64,000 nucleotides of DNA from Rhodobacterales bacterium (GCA_026400355.1 JAPLPE010000017.1:124001-188000), one strand, 5' to 3'; positions 1-9,695 are shown, counted from the first letter of the stretch. Program-made: numbers and translations. Notes: generated from the letters alone by a model not told the origin.

Positions 1-77
1 AAACGCCTTCGCCCCGCTTGCCCTGACCGCCGCAAATGCCGTAGCAGTCGCGGGCAGAAGTGAAGGAAAGCCCCGCC

Positions 78-971
78 ATGATCCAGTCCATGACCGCCTT
101 CGCAAGCCGCACGGGCGGCGCCGGGGCCCTGATCTGGGCTTGGGAGATGCGCGGCGTCAACGCCCGTGGCCTCGACCTCCGCCTTCGTTTTCCCGATGGT
201 CAGGCCGCGCTCGAGGCAACGGCCCGTTCCGTACTGACAGCAAAGCTGTCGCGCGGGAACGTCACGCTCAACTTGCGGATCGCCCGGAACGAAGCAGCGG
301 GCGAACTGACCATCGACACCGCCCAGCTTGACCGCGTCCTTGCCGCCTTTGAACAGGTGCAGGAACGCGCCTTTGCCATGGGCGTGACTTTGGCCCAACC
401 GACTGCAGCCGATGTTCTGGCTCAGCGCGGCGTGGTCCTTTCGGCACCGATGGATCAGACACCGGATGAATCCGTCGAAAAGGCGCTCGCTGCCGATCTC
501 GATGCACTGATCGCCGATTTTCTGCTTATGCGGAAATCCGAAGGGATGGCCCTTGCCGCCATCCTGACCGACCAACTCAACCAGATCGACACGCTCGTCA
601 CCGCCGCCGCGTCAGCCCTCGACGCCCGCCGCGAAGACTCACGCGCCAACTTGCGCGCTGCCCTGCGCCGCGTGTTCGAAGACGTGCCCGAGCTGGACGA
701 AACCCGCATCGCTCAGGAACTGGCCCTCATCGCGGTCAAACAGGACGTCACCGAAGAAATCGACCGCCTTCGCGCTCATGTCGCTGCTGCGCTGGAGTTC
801 CTGACCGATCCCAAACCGCAGGGCCGCAAGCTTGATTTCCTCGCGCAGGAATTCAACCGCGAAGCCAATACCCTGTGCTCCAAGGCGCAATCCGCCGACC
901 TCACCCGCATCGGGCTGGATCTCAAGGCGGTGATCGACCAGATGCGCGAACAGATTCAGAACGTGGAGTAA
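78..971 (+). CDS. yicC: YicC family protein (predicted endoribonuclease)
   Basis: The 297-residue product opens [11 protein letters not shown], matching the family's usual MxxSMTGFGR-like start, so the ATG at 78 is preferred over an in-frame GTG at 60. The C-terminal third carries the acidic DUF1721 region, including [16 protein letters not shown], which is nearly invariant in the family. YicC proteins are reported to act in RNA decay and stress responses. The next gene, gmk, starts four bases after the stop; yicC-gmk is a common bacterial pairing. The 77 bases before it hold no gene end that I can identify. Confidence 0.93.
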   Translation: MIQSMTAFASRTGGAGALIWAWEMRGVNARGLDLRLRFPDGQAALEATARSVLTAKLSRGNVTLNLRIARNEAAGELTIDTAQLDRVLAAFEQVQERAFAMGVTLAQPTAADVLAQRGVVLSAPMDQTPDESVEKALAADLDALIADFLLMRKSEGMALAAILTDQLNQIDTLVTAAASALDARREDSRANLRAALRRVFEDVPELDETRIAQELALIAVKQDVTEEIDRLRAHVAAALEFLTDPKPQGRKLDFLAQEFNREANTLCSKAQSADLTRIGLDLKAVIDQMREQIQNVE

Positions 972-975
972 ACTC

Positions 976-1626
976 TTGTCGTCAAACGACAACCGCCGTG
1001 GTCTCCTGATCATCCTGTCGTCCCCGTCCGGGGCCGGGAAATCGACCCTGGCGAAACGCCTACGGGCCTGGGACCCCGCGATCCGCTTTTCCGTTTCGGC
1101 CACCACGCGCGCACCCCGCCCCGGTGAACAGGATAAGCGCGAATACCATTTCCGCAGCCATGACCAGTTCGAACAGATGGTCGCAGATGGGCAGATGCTT
1201 GAACACGCACTGGTTTTTGGCAACCGCTACGGCAGTCCTCGGGGGCCGGTGGAACAGGCCATGTCCGAAGGGCAGGACACGCTCTTCGATATTGACTGGC
1301 AGGGCGGCCAGCAAATCCGTAACTCGGCGCTTGGTCAGGACGTCGTCTCGATCTTCATCCTGCCGCCGTCGATGAAGGAACTGGAACGCCGTCTGCATGA
1401 CCGGGGGCAGGACAGCGACGCCGTGATCGCCGGTCGGATGGAAAAAAGCCTCTCTGAGGTCAGCCATTGGGCCGAATACGACTACGTCCTTGTGAATCGC
1501 GATCTGGACGCCTGTGAACAGCAACTGATCGCCATCCTGACGGCCGAACGCCTGCGCCGTGAACGGCAACCCTGGCTTACCGGCTTTGTCCGGGACCTGA
1601 ACCGCGAGTACGAGGACCACGCATGA
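976..1626 (+). CDS. gmk: Guanylate kinase
   Basis: Phosphorylates GMP (and dGMP) to GDP with ATP in the cytoplasm. The P-loop SPSGAGKST lies near residues 17-24. It is followed by the GMP-binding stretch [19 protein letters not shown] and the lid region. At 216 residues it has the normal length. The start is a TTG four bases after the yicC stop; no ATG precedes the P-loop closely enough to replace it. The stop overlaps the next start (ATGA at 1623-1626), so translation with the carbonic-anhydrase-like gene is probably coupled. Confidence 0.97.
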   Translation: MSSNDNRRGLLIILSSPSGAGKSTLAKRLRAWDPAIRFSVSATTRAPRPGEQDKREYHFRSHDQFEQMVADGQMLEHALVFGNRYGSPRGPVEQAMSEGQDTLFDIDWQGGQQIRNSALGQDVVSIFILPPSMKELERRLHDRGQDSDAVIAGRMEKSLSEVSHWAEYDYVLVNRDLDACEQQLIAILTAERLRRERQPWLTGFVRDLNREYEDHA

Positions 1627-2141
1627 TCTGGCAACTCGATGGCCATGCGCCGCAACTGAACCACAGCGCCTGGGTCGCACCGGGTGCGCAACTGGTCGGC
1701 AAGGTGCATCTTCTGGCGGACAGCTCTGTCTGGTTCGGTGCTGTGCTGCGCGGCGATAATGAATGGATCATCGTGGGCGAGGGGACCAACATTCAGGAGA
1801 ACTCGGTACTTCATACCGACATGGGCTATCCTCTCGGCATCGGCGCGGGCTGCACCATCGGCCACAAGGCGATGCTCCACGGCTGTACGATCGGCGACAA
1901 CAGCCTGATCGGCATGAACGCGACGGTCCTGAACGGCGCGGTCATTGGCCGTGACTGTCTGATCGGGGCAGGGGCCCTGATCACCGAAGGCAAGGTCATC
2001 CCCGATGGCAGCCTTGTGATGGGTGCCCCCGGACGCATCGTGCGCCAACTCGACGAAGCCGGCATCGCGCGTCTGCGCGCCTCGGCGCTCAGCTATCAGG
2101 AAAACGCCCGCCGGTTCCGGGCTGGCATGAAAGCAATCTGA
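1623..2141 (+). CDS. Gamma carbonic anhydrase family protein
   Basis: A 172-residue left-handed beta-helix protein with hexapeptide repeats from about residue 15 to 145. Three histidines in ENSVLHTD and [10 protein letters not shown] correspond to the zinc ligands of gamma carbonic anhydrases (YrdA/PaaY/Cam group). Activity is not certain: many members are hexapeptide proteins of unproven substrate. It overlaps gmk by four bases and ends two bases before the next gene, so it sits in the middle of the operon. Confidence 0.93.
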   Translation: MIWQLDGHAPQLNHSAWVAPGAQLVGKVHLLADSSVWFGAVLRGDNEWIIVGEGTNIQENSVLHTDMGYPLGIGAGCTIGHKAMLHGCTIGDNSLIGMNATVLNGAVIGRDCLIGAGALITEGKVIPDGSLVMGAPGRIVRQLDEAGIARLRASALSYQENARRFRAGMKAI

Positions 2142-2143
2142 CC

Positions 2144-3334
2144 ATGATCAAACCGCCCTCAAGCAACGTCCGTCGCACCGATTGGCCCACATCCACCTCG
2201 CGCCCTGTGGTGACGCCCCTGCAGCCATCCGTCGTTTACGCCTCACCCGATCCTGATGCGCTGGACCGCCAGTATACCGAAGGCACAGGTTTCACCTATG
2301 CCCGCGAAGGCCACCCCAATGCCGAGGTTCTGGCGGCCAAGATCGACCGCCTCGAAGGCGCCCCGGACCTCTTCAAGCCTGCCGGTGTCATCACCGGCTC
2401 AGGCATGGCCGCCATCAGCGCCGCCTTTCTGGGTTGCCTGAACAGTGGCGACCATGTTCTTGGTGGAGACCAGCTTTATGGCCGGACGCTCCGCCTCATG
2501 CGGTTCGATCTGCCGCGCCTTGGCATCGAAACATCCTTCGCTGATCCGACTGATGTCGCGGCCATGCGAGACGCCATCCGCCCCAATACCAAGATGATTG
2601 TGGTCGAGGTCATCTCGAACCCGACGATCCGCGTCGCCGACATGGAAGGCATCGCGGCACTCGCCCGCGAGACCGGAGCGCTGTTTGTGGTCGACAACAC
2701 CTTCACCACACCGCGCCTTTACCAACCGTTTCTGCATGGCGCAGATATCGTCATCCATTCAGTCACCAAACTTCTTGCCGGCCATTCCGACGCCACGCTG
2801 GGCTATATTGCCGCCAAAGACCCGGCCATCCGTGACGCAATCGCGCTTGCCAACGCGACCTGGGGCTTCACGCCAAGCCCCTTTGATTGCTGGCTGGCCG
2901 AACGCGGGGTTCACACCTTTGACCTCCGTTTTGACCGCGCTCAGTCCAATGCGGCCAAACTGGCCGACGCTCTGGCAACCAGTCCCGGAGTCAAGCGCGT
3001 CATCTACCCGACGCGGCCTGATCACCCGGATCATAACCGCGCCATGAGCATTCTGGGCGGGCAGGGCGGCAACATGTTCAGCTTTGAACTGAACGGGGGC
3101 AGGGCGGCTGCCAACGCCTTTACCCGGGCCGCCCCCGAGGTCGCCTTTGCGCCCACCCTGGGTGACGTCGGCACAACACTCTCACACCCCGCTTCCAGTT
3201 CCCACCGCGCCCTGACCCCCGAAGCGCGCGCCGCCCTTGGCATCAGCGAAGGCTTCTTTCGCGTATCCGTCGGCGTGGAAGACCCGGGCCTGCTGATCTC
3301 TGAACTGGTCGCAGCAGCGAACGCCGTCGCCTGA
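2144..3334 (+). CDS. Cys/Met-metabolism PLP-dependent enzyme (cystathionine lyase-like)
   Basis: A fold-type I PLP enzyme of the Cys/Met metabolism family, 396 residues, the usual length. The Schiff-base lysine is K209 in SVTKLLAGHSD. D184 in VVDNTF binds the pyridine nitrogen, and TYAREGHPN (near 51-59) matches the phosphate-binding tyrosine/arginine segment. The family includes cystathionine gamma-synthase, beta- and gamma-lyases and O-acylhomoserine sulfhydrylases. The sequence alone does not decide between them. It is the last gene of the yicC-gmk operon. Confidence 0.88.
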   Translation: MIKPPSSNVRRTDWPTSTSRPVVTPLQPSVVYASPDPDALDRQYTEGTGFTYAREGHPNAEVLAAKIDRLEGAPDLFKPAGVITGSGMAAISAAFLGCLNSGDHVLGGDQLYGRTLRLMRFDLPRLGIETSFADPTDVAAMRDAIRPNTKMIVVEVISNPTIRVADMEGIAALARETGALFVVDNTFTTPRLYQPFLHGADIVIHSVTKLLAGHSDATLGYIAAKDPAIRDAIALANATWGFTPSPFDCWLAERGVHTFDLRFDRAQSNAAKLADALATSPGVKRVIYPTRPDHPDHNRAMSILGGQGGNMFSFELNGGRAAANAFTRAAPEVAFAPTLGDVGTTLSHPASSSHRALTPEARAALGISEGFFRVSVGVEDPGLLISELVAAANAVA

Positions 3335-3342
3335 AGACCTCG

Positions 3343-3750
3343 CTACGAGGATAGCGGGCCGGAAACGATGAACAGGTCAAAGTCGATCCCCGGCGCCGCT
3401 GCCCTGATCTCTTCAATCACGGCAAGGGGATGCGGCAGGGCAGTCGTGACCGCGCGATAACGTCCCCGAAACCCCGATGCATTCAAACGGCGGGCCAGAT
3501 CCATGGCGTCAAAACCTTCGCCCATCAAGGCGGACAAGACTATTTCGGGATGAAGCCGTTCGAACAGGGGCTCATCTATGTCGCCAAACCCGACGAAATG
3601 AAAACCGTCAATCTCCGGGAGTCTCCGCTTGTCACGAGCCCAGCCACGAATACTCCCGACCACAACCACGACAGGCGCAGCGTGGTGACTCTGTCCTTCG
3701 ATGACCATGGACGCCCGACTCCAGATAGAGGCCTGAACCTGCTCGCCCAA
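3343..3750 (-). CDS. Conserved-looking hypothetical protein
   Basis: 135 residues, no recognised function. It has alternating beta/alpha character (PVVVVVGSIRGWARD, then HPEIVLSALMGEGFDAMDLARRL, then FDLFIVSGPL), suggesting a small Rossmann-like or receiver-like fold, but it lacks the acidic pocket of a response regulator. The TTG at 3750 is chosen because AGGA sits about eight bases upstream. An ATG at 3708 is the alternative. It converges on the preceding PLP-enzyme gene with an eight-base gap. Confidence 0.62.
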   Translation of the reverse strand: MGEQVQASIWSRASMVIEGQSHHAAPVVVVVGSIRGWARDKRRLPEIDGFHFVGFGDIDEPLFERLHPEIVLSALMGEGFDAMDLARRLNASGFRGRYRAVTTALPHPLAVIEEIRAAAPGIDFDLFIVSGPLSS

Positions 3751-3953
3751 AAAGGCTTTCCTACATCAAAGGTGACATAGCCCGCGCTACCGGAAGTCAC
3801 ATATTCCAAAGACCGTAAAGGTCCAGCCAAAGGATAGTCTTTAGGGCAGTCAATTCAACCTTTGCGGGAAACTGGTTTGGCCTCGGCGCTCATTGCGACG
3901 TTAGCAAGTCCTTGATAGACAGGACGCATTTGATCCTGAAAGTTGGGGTTTCT

Positions 3954-4991
3954 ATGCCGACATCGTTTTCCAGTCTGATTTATGCTTTTCCATTGCCCTC
4001 TGTTCTGATCGGCGAATCTGAAAAGATCGAGGCCCTGAACCCCCCCGCAACCGCGCTTCTTGGCCTGGATGCAACGGGTCGCCACTATATCACGGTGATC
4101 CGCCAGCCCGCTGTTCTTGATGCCGTGGAACAGACGCTCAAGGACGGGATGGCACGTAACGCCCGTTTTCTTGGATCCGAGGGATTGCGCGACACAACCT
4201 GGAGGGTCAACGTCTGCGGGGTGGAGTCCATTTCGGGACCAATGACTCTTGTCACTTTCGAAGACGTGACTGCCGTCGAAGAGGCAGGTCAGATGCGGCG
4301 CGATTTTGTGGCCAACGTCAGCCATGAACTGCGAACGCCCTTGACGGCGCTTCTCGGGTTCGTCGAAACCCTGCGCGGCGCGGCCCGTGAAGATCCTGTC
4401 GCGCGCGACCGCTTCCTTGCCATCATGGAACGCGAGGCCGCCCGCATGGCGCAGCTCGTCGACGACCTTCTGTCGCTCAGCAGGGTAGAGGCCGAAGAGC
4501 GTGTGCGCCCCACGGCGCCCGTCGATCTTTCCGCGCTGCTTGAAACAGCGGTGCAGGCATTTTCCCCGATGGCAACCCAGAATGGCAACACATTCCGACT
4601 TGACCTGCCGCCAGACCCGGTCGTCATCCCGGGCGATGTCAGGCAGTTGCAGCAGGTGGTAAGCAACCTTCTCGAGAACGCAATCAAATACGGCGGCCGA
4701 GATAAGCCTGTCGATCTGGTCCTGTCAGCTCCTATGCTGGAACCTACGATCCGAACCGAAGGCGTCCATCTGACCGTGACAGATCATGGCGATGGCATCG
4801 CGGGCCATCACATCCCGCGGCTGACGGAACGTTTCTATCGCGTGGACAGCCACCGCTCGCGCGAGGTAGGCGGCACCGGTCTTGGGCTTGCTATCGTCAA
4901 GCACATCATCAACCGCCACCGGGGGCGATTGCGGATCGAAAGCAGCGTAGGCAAGGGCACCCGGTTCAGCGTCATCCTTCCGGCACGGTGA
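3954..4991 (+). CDS. PAS-containing sensor histidine kinase, PhoR-like
   Basis: 345 residues from the ATG at 3954. The N-terminal ~100 residues resemble a PAS sensor. The HisKA helix carries the phospho-acceptor H124 in NVSHELRTPL. The HATPase_c domain has N-box NLLENAIKYGG and G-boxes DHGDGIAG and GGTGLGLAIV. No membrane segment is visible, so this is probably a cytoplasmic kinase. The architecture matches PhoR-type kinases of Rhodobacterales, but no response regulator or pst genes are adjacent, so the partner is unknown. An in-frame TTG at 3912 would add 14 atypical residues. Confidence 0.88.
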   Translation: MPTSFSSLIYAFPLPSVLIGESEKIEALNPPATALLGLDATGRHYITVIRQPAVLDAVEQTLKDGMARNARFLGSEGLRDTTWRVNVCGVESISGPMTLVTFEDVTAVEEAGQMRRDFVANVSHELRTPLTALLGFVETLRGAAREDPVARDRFLAIMEREAARMAQLVDDLLSLSRVEAEERVRPTAPVDLSALLETAVQAFSPMATQNGNTFRLDLPPDPVVIPGDVRQLQQVVSNLLENAIKYGGRDKPVDLVLSAPMLEPTIRTEGVHLTVTDHGDGIAGHHIPRLTERFYRVDSHRSREVGGTGLGLAIVKHIINRHRGRLRIESSVGKGTRFSVILPAR

Positions 4992-5016
4992 TGCCGGTAA
5001 GATCACATATGATTCG

Positions 5017-5032
5017 CATAATAAGTATTATG
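5017..5032. promoter_or_regulatory. Perfect AT-rich dyad upstream of the LuxR gene
   Basis: CATAATA-AG-TATTATG is a perfect inverted repeat with 7-bp arms in an otherwise GC-rich region. It lies 68 bases before the luxR-type start, inside the only AT-rich stretch of the 108-base gap. The placement suits an operator or part of a promoter. It does not resemble the GC-richer lux boxes of classical AHL regulators. Confidence 0.4.
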
Positions 5033-5099
5033 TTAACAATCTGGGAGCGAACTTTTCCCCGTTCTTTAGCCCGGCGAAAGATGGTAAGGCCAGCCCATC

Positions 5100-5855
5100 A
5101 TGAAGGAGCTTGCGCCGTACCTTGAAGAACTGACCAACGCCCCGACAATCGAGGCACTTTGGAATCTGCACACCCAGCAGATGGCGTCTTATGGCTTTGA
5201 CCGCATCATCTATGGCTTTACGCGGTACCGGACCGGAACGTCTCTGGGCGATCCGCAGGACTGGGTCGTGCTGACGAACCAGTCTCCGGCCTATATGCAT
5301 CCCTTCATCGAGGAAGGTCTCTATTTTCATGCACCCATGCTTAAGTGGGCGCTCGAAAACAACGGTGCATGCTCATGGCGCTGGATGGAAGAGATGGTGC
5401 GCAAGGACGCCTTTACGGCGTCCGAGATGAAAGTCGTGGATTTCAATCGTAAAATGGGCGTCACAGCCGGGTACACGGTCAGCTTTCGTTCGGTCTCGAT
5501 ACGTTCCAAAGGTGCCATTGCCCTGACTGCAAAGGTCGGCATGTCGCAGGATGCTGTTGAGCAAGTCTGGGCAAAGCACGGCCAGGACATTCTCGTCAGC
5601 AACAACGTGGCCCACCTCAAGCTGCTGACCCTGCCCTATTCAGGCTCCCGCTCGCTGACAAAAAGGCAACGCGAGGTCTTGCAATGGGTTGGCGACGGCA
5701 AGACCGTCCAGGACATCGCACTTCTCATCGGCCTGACCCCTGCGACGGTCGAAAAGCATCTCCGTCTCGCGCGAGAAGCTCTGGATGTCGAAACGACAGC
5801 CCAAGCGGTACTTAAGGCCGCCTTCTACAACCAGATGTTCATTCTCGAAGCGTAG
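5100..5855 (+). CDS. LuxR-family transcriptional regulator with autoinducer-binding domain (solo)
   Basis: 251 residues: Autoind_bind domain at about 10-165, then a GerE/LuxR helix-turn-helix at about 184-240 (LTKRQREVLQWVGDGKT, then TPATVEKHLRLAREAL). By spacing against TraR, W57, Y61 and D70 are replaced by Y65, F69 and A78, while P71 and W85 are kept (P79, W93). No luxI synthase is in the window. It may therefore bind another ligand or act without one. The ATG at 5100 is the only sensible start. An AT-rich dyad lies upstream. Confidence 0.9.
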   Translation: MKELAPYLEELTNAPTIEALWNLHTQQMASYGFDRIIYGFTRYRTGTSLGDPQDWVVLTNQSPAYMHPFIEEGLYFHAPMLKWALENNGACSWRWMEEMVRKDAFTASEMKVVDFNRKMGVTAGYTVSFRSVSIRSKGAIALTAKVGMSQDAVEQVWAKHGQDILVSNNVAHLKLLTLPYSGSRSLTKRQREVLQWVGDGKTVQDIALLIGLTPATVEKHLRLAREALDVETTAQAVLKAAFYNQMFILEA

Positions 5856-6284
5856 GTCACTGTTGGTCTTGCTTCTAAGTTATTGAAAACAAATTACATT
5901 GCACTTCTAATCTATGGCGCCGCAACGACGCCGGAACGCCGCGAGCCCCCCTGATCCGGGGGCGTTATGGCCCGCTGATGCATGAAATCGTTAAGGTAAG
6001 GTTTCCCTGACTACCGTGACGCGACATCAAATGCGAAGCTACGATTGTTCCGAGATTGGTGGCCTAAGGCCATGGAACGGCGGGTCGGAAGTCCCTGCGA
6101 TTACAGGGTGAACCGATCGGCCACAGCCGGAAACGGGATGGTTGCATCCCGGTGCCGACACACCAAAGGCGCGCAGGCCCTCGTCCCCGATCGGGAGGCG
6201 CGCCTGAAGACGCGACACCGTGCTTCTCCCGCGCACGGTGTCGCACCAAGTCGGTGTTCTTGAGTGAATCTTTCCCTGACGAAG
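5856..6284. other. Gap between luxR-type gene and tsf; structured, no gene seen
   Basis: 429 bases without a convincing reading frame. The first 60 bases are AT-rich. Further on are a GGGATGGTTGCATCCC hairpin near 6137 and a perfect 12-bp inverted repeat (GCGACACCGTGC at 6212-6223, its complement at 6233-6244). The latter has no U-run on either side. It could end the luxR transcript or belong to a small RNA; the sequence does not decide. Confidence 0.35.
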
Positions 6285-6315
6285 AACGCCGCCCGTGAAG
6301 TTCACGGACGGCGTT
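6285..6315 (-). terminator. Terminator hairpin downstream of tsf
   Basis: Arms of 15 bases (6285-6299 and 6301-6315) pair with one mismatch around a single loop base. Read leftward, it is followed by the moderately U-rich TTCTTCGTC. It lies about 30 bases past the tsf stop and is the likely end of the rpsB-tsf transcript. Confidence 0.7.
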
Positions 6316-6347
6316 ATACCGGAGAAACAGAGGCTTCGGGGATGAAC

Positions 6348-7241
6348 TTAACCCTTGGTCATCTTTGCAACTTCAGCCGCGAAATCCTCTTCGACCTTCT
6401 CGATACCTTCGCCGACTTCCAGCCGGACAAAGCCCGTGACCTCGACTGCGGCCGCCTTGGCGGCGTCGGCGACCGTCAGGTCGGGGTTTACCACAAAGGC
6501 CTGGCCCAGAAGGGTCGACTCGGCCAGAAACTTCTTCATCCGGCCTTCGATCATCTTCTCGATCACCGCTTCGGGCTTGGGCTTGGACGCGGTGGAGTTC
6601 TCTTCCATCGCCTTGGCGGTCTGGATCGAGCGTTCCTTCTCCATGACGGCCACGTCCATTTCGGCGACCGAAAGGGCCAGCGGATTTGCTGCGGCAATAT
6701 GCATAGCGATCTGCTTGCCGATCCCGTTGTCGGCACCGTTCAGGGCGACAAGCACACCGATCTTGCCCATGCCGTCTCCGGCCGAGTTATGGACATAGGA
6801 CACGACCGTCTGCCCATGTAGCGCCGACATACGACGCAGCGTCATGTTCTCGCCGATCTTGGCGATCGACGCCGTGATCAGTTCCTCGACGCTTACGCCA
6901 TCGGTCCTGTGGGTCCGCAGTTCTTCCAGCGTGTTCACAACCAGCGCCGCCTTGGCGATCGAACTGACCATGCCCTGAAAGTTTTCGTTCTTGGCCACAA
7001 AGTCGGTCTCGGCATTCACTTCGACGACAATGCCACGGCCGTCCCTGACTGCGACAGCCACCAGCCCTTCGGCGGCGGTCCGGCCGGCCTTCTTGGCCGC
7101 ATTGGCCAGACCCTTCGTCCGCAGCCAGTCATGGGCTGCCTGCATATCGCCGTTTGTTTCGGTCAGCGCCTTCTTGGCGTCCATCATGCCTGCGCCGGTC
7201 GATTCGCGCAGTTCCTTTACCATGCTTGCCGTGATCGACAT
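6348..7241 (-). CDS. tsf: Translation elongation factor Ts
   Basis: The nucleotide-exchange factor for EF-Tu. It opens [20 protein letters not shown], with the UBA-like N-terminal domain and the [10 protein letters not shown] motif that contacts EF-Tu near residue 80. The 297-residue length is normal. ATG 7241 is chosen because GGAG lies six bases upstream; a further in-frame ATG at 7247 overlaps that site. It follows rpsB in the usual rpsB-tsf order, with a 96-base gap containing a hairpin. Confidence 0.97.
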   Translation of the reverse strand: MSITASMVKELRESTGAGMMDAKKALTETNGDMQAAHDWLRTKGLANAAKKAGRTAAEGLVAVAVRDGRGIVVEVNAETDFVAKNENFQGMVSSIAKAALVVNTLEELRTHRTDGVSVEELITASIAKIGENMTLRRMSALHGQTVVSYVHNSAGDGMGKIGVLVALNGADNGIGKQIAMHIAAANPLALSVAEMDVAVMEKERSIQTAKAMEENSTASKPKPEAVIEKMIEGRMKKFLAESTLLGQAFVVNPDLTVADAAKAAAVEVTGFVRLEVGEGIEKVEEDFAAEVAKMTKG

Positions 7242-7266
7242 GCTCATCTCCATCCGATTGGGATTT

Positions 7267-7295
7267 CCGGTTGCAGGGGTCATGCCCGCAACCGG
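7267..7295 (-). promoter_or_regulatory. Hairpin between rpsB and tsf
   Basis: A perfect 8-bp inverted repeat (CCGGTTGC at 7267-7274, GCAACCGG at 7288-7295) in the 96-base rpsB-tsf spacer. It has no U-run, so it may be a partial attenuator or an RNA-processing or stability element setting the ratio of EF-Ts to S2. The role is inferred from position only. Confidence 0.4.
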
Positions 7296-7337
7296 TATCA
7301 GAATTGCGACAGGCCTTTAGATTGGCCCTTCTCAGGC

Positions 7338-8105
7338 TCAGGCGTTCGCAGTTTCGGCTGCGAATTCGTCCTCGGCCAGCTGCTCCATGGCACCCATGTC
7401 CACGCCAGCGGCACCCAGTTGGGCGCTCATGCCGTCCAGTGCTGCGCGGGCCGCCAGATCGCAGTAAAGCTGGATCGCACGGGCCGCGTCGTCGTTGCCG
7501 GGGATGACATAGTCAACGCCGGCGGGCGAGCAGTTGGTGTCGACCACGGCCACAACCGGGATGCCCAGCTTCTTGGCTTCGAGGATCGCCAGATCTTCCT
7601 TGTTCACGTCGATGATAAAGATCAGGTCGGGCACGCCACCCATTTCACGGATGCCGCCCAGCGACGCCTGAAGTTTGGCCTGTTCGCGCTCAAGACCCAG
7701 ACGCTCTTTCTTGGTCAGACCCTCAAAGCCATGGGCTGCAGCTTCGTCGATCTGCTTCAGGCGGGCAATCGACTGCGAGACGGTCTGCCAGTTGGTCAGC
7801 GTGCCACCCAGCCAGCGGTGGTTCATATAGAACTGGGCCGACTTTTCAGCGGCATCGGCAATCGCCTTTTGCGCCTGACGCTTGGTGCCGACGAAAAGGA
7901 TACGGCCGCCACGGGCAACGGTCTCACGGATGACCTGCAGCGCCTGATCCAGCATTGGGACGGTCTGGGTCAGGTCAAGAATGTGGATGCCGTTGCGCGA
8001 CCCATAGATATAGGTCTGCATCCGGGGGTTCCAGCGTGCGGTCTGGTGGCCAAAGTGAACGCCAGCTTCAAGCAGCTGACGCATGGTGAACTCGGGAAGA
8101 GCCAT
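7338..8105 (-). CDS. rpsB: 30S ribosomal protein S2
   Basis: The start [20 protein letters not shown] and the downstream [20 protein letters not shown] are typical of S2, as are [20 protein letters not shown] and the 255-residue length. ATG 8105 matches the alphaproteobacterial MALPEF start. A second ATG at 8111 adds two residues, and the purine-rich GGAAAGGAAA upstream could serve either. S2 completes 30S assembly. The gene leads the rpsB-tsf operon. Confidence 0.97.
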   Translation of the reverse strand: MALPEFTMRQLLEAGVHFGHQTARWNPRMQTYIYGSRNGIHILDLTQTVPMLDQALQVIRETVARGGRILFVGTKRQAQKAIADAAEKSAQFYMNHRWLGGTLTNWQTVSQSIARLKQIDEAAAHGFEGLTKKERLGLEREQAKLQASLGGIREMGGVPDLIFIIDVNKEDLAILEAKKLGIPVVAVVDTNCSPAGVDYVIPGNDDAARAIQLYCDLAARAALDGMSAQLGAAGVDMGAMEQLAEDEFAAETANA

Positions 8106-8326
8106 GCTCATTTTCCTTTCCGGTTTATGCCACGACGAAGGATGAGGGTCTTGCCCAACCGGTGGACCGCGTGGGATTTCTCCCCACGAAGCCCGCCTTC
8201 GTCTGCGAAGTGAAGGTGGCGTTAGACGGTCCCGGCAGGAAAGGCAAGCCCCCTGCCGGGTTTCGCAAGCCGGGTATCACCTGCCAAATCAGCGCCGCCG
8301 CAAGACGGGCCAGCGCGTCCGTCCGC
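8106..8326 (-). promoter_or_regulatory. rpsB 5' leader and promoter region
   Basis: 221 bases between rpsB and the broken lipoprotein gene. It contains an inverted repeat CCCGGCAGG (8231-8239) / CCTGCCGGG (8252-8260), which may end the lipoprotein transcript. Closer to rpsB are GC-rich complementary blocks that could form an S2-responsive leader. No motif was matched to a known ribosomal-protein leader. Confidence 0.35.
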
Positions 8327-8682
8327 TCAGGTGACGAAGCAGACGCCCACCGGAACCCTGAACACCGCCTCATCCGTCGGCGCATCAAGCCTTCTGATCC
8401 CGGTCCTGCCACCTTCGATATCGACCCGCCGCACGCTGCCGTCCTCCTCTCCATATCCCAGTTCGAGCATCGGAGACCCGGCATAATAGTCGCAATCATA
8501 AGACATCCCGCCCACGGCCAGGATCAGCGGGCTGTTCTGCGAGCAGATCAGATCGACACTGACCCTGTCGCCGTCGGCGGCAGAGTATCGATGCAGGGAT
8601 CCCGATACGGCACCTCCTCCTCTGCCATCGCGCATCCCGACAGGGCCACGATGACCCCCAGCGTCAGAGTCCGAACCATCAT
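8327..8682 (-). pseudogene. Lipoprotein gene broken by a frameshift
   Basis: The start ATGATG at 8682, preceded by GGGGAAG, encodes a signal peptide with lipobox LSGC, then AMAEEEVPYRDPCIDTLPP. This frame stops at 8548-8550. A second frame continues from about 8565 as DGDRVSVDLICSQNSPL and on to CFVT, ending at 8327. One extra G in CCGCCGACGGCG would rejoin them as ...DTLPPDGDRVSVDL..., giving about 118 residues. The continuing frame looks protein-like, with paired cysteines and acidic residues. It is either a recent pseudogene or a sequencing error. Confidence 0.6.
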
Positions 8683-8789
8683 CACACTTCCCCAACTGGC
8701 GATCACCCTTGCGGATCGTGGTTTGCCGGACAAGCGAATCCTTCCGCCACAGCGGCAGGACCGGATTGACCCACCCCGCGCCCTCCGCC

Positions 8790-9695
8790 ATGAAGCGGTC
8801 CATGACAGGCCGCCCCGACATCCTCTGTATCGGCTCCGTCCTCTGGGACGTGATCGGCCGCACTGCCATCCCCATGCGCCTTGGTGCCGACGTTCCCGGC
8901 CGGATCACCCGCCTGCCGGGCGGCGTGGCGATGAACATCGCGATGACGCTGCGCCGCTTTGACCTTACCCCAGCCATCCTGACTTCCATCGGGCAGGACG
9001 CCGAAGGGGCGGAACTGATGACAGATGTGACGCGCATGGGCATCATCACTGACCATGTCTATCGGTCAGACGATCTGCCGACCGACCGGTACATGGCTAT
9101 CGAGGGGCCCGGTGGCCTTGTTGCCGCCATCGCCGATGCCCACAGCCTCGAAGCCGCCGGCGCCAGGATCCTGCGCCCGCTGGCAGATGGTCGCCTGGGC
9201 TCGCCCGAGGCGCCCTGGCAGGGACTGGTGGCACTTGACGGCAATCTGACCCCGGAACTCCTTGAGGATATCGCAGGCTCACCACTCTTCGCAGCCTCCG
9301 ACCTCCGGGTTGCGCCAGCCAGCCCGGGCAAGGCCGAACGCCTTCTGGCTCTCCTCGACCACCCCCGTGCCAGACTTTATATGAACCTCGAAGAAGCCAG
9401 CCTTCTGTGTCAGTCCGATTTTGCCAACAGCGAAAAGGCCGCACTAGGCCTGATCCGCCGGGGTGCCCGCCGCGTTCTTGTGACCGATGGTGGCCGCACC
9501 GCCGCCGAGGCGACGGGCGACAGCGTGATCACCGCCACCCCGCCCGAAGTCCCCGTGATCCGCGTGACCGGCGCAGGCGACACATTCATGGCCGCCCATG
9601 TTGTGTCGGAACGGCAAGGCATGGATCGCCATGCTGCCCTCGCCCGCGCCCTGCGCGCCGCAGCAACCTATGTTTCGGGAGAAACCCCCAGATGA
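8790..9695 (+). CDS. psuK: PfkB-family kinase, probable pseudouridine kinase
   Basis: 301 residues. The N-terminus (DILCIGSVLWDVIGRT, then LPGGVAMNIAMTL) and the C-terminal anion-hole motif VTGAGDTFMAAH identify a PfkB/ribokinase-fold sugar kinase. The gene overlaps psuG by four bases (ATGA at 9692), which points to pseudouridine 5'-phosphorylation as its role; the kinase family alone is not substrate-specific. No strong ribosome-binding site is visible, and ATG 8802 is an alternative start. Confidence 0.85.
   Translation: MKRSMTGRPDILCIGSVLWDVIGRTAIPMRLGADVPGRITRLPGGVAMNIAMTLRRFDLTPAILTSIGQDAEGAELMTDVTRMGIITDHVYRSDDLPTDRYMAIEGPGGLVAAIADAHSLEAAGARILRPLADGRLGSPEAPWQGLVALDGNLTPELLEDIAGSPLFAASDLRVAPASPGKAERLLALLDHPRARLYMNLEEASLLCQSDFANSEKAALGLIRRGARRVLVTDGGRTAAEATGDSVITATPPEVPVIRVTGAGDTFMAAHVVSERQGMDRHAALARALRAAATYVSGETPR

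Noticed and set aside
6909-8213. A 434-codon rightward frame opposite tsf and rpsB
   Set aside because: It lies wholly antisense to two certain ribosomal-operon genes and has no domain.
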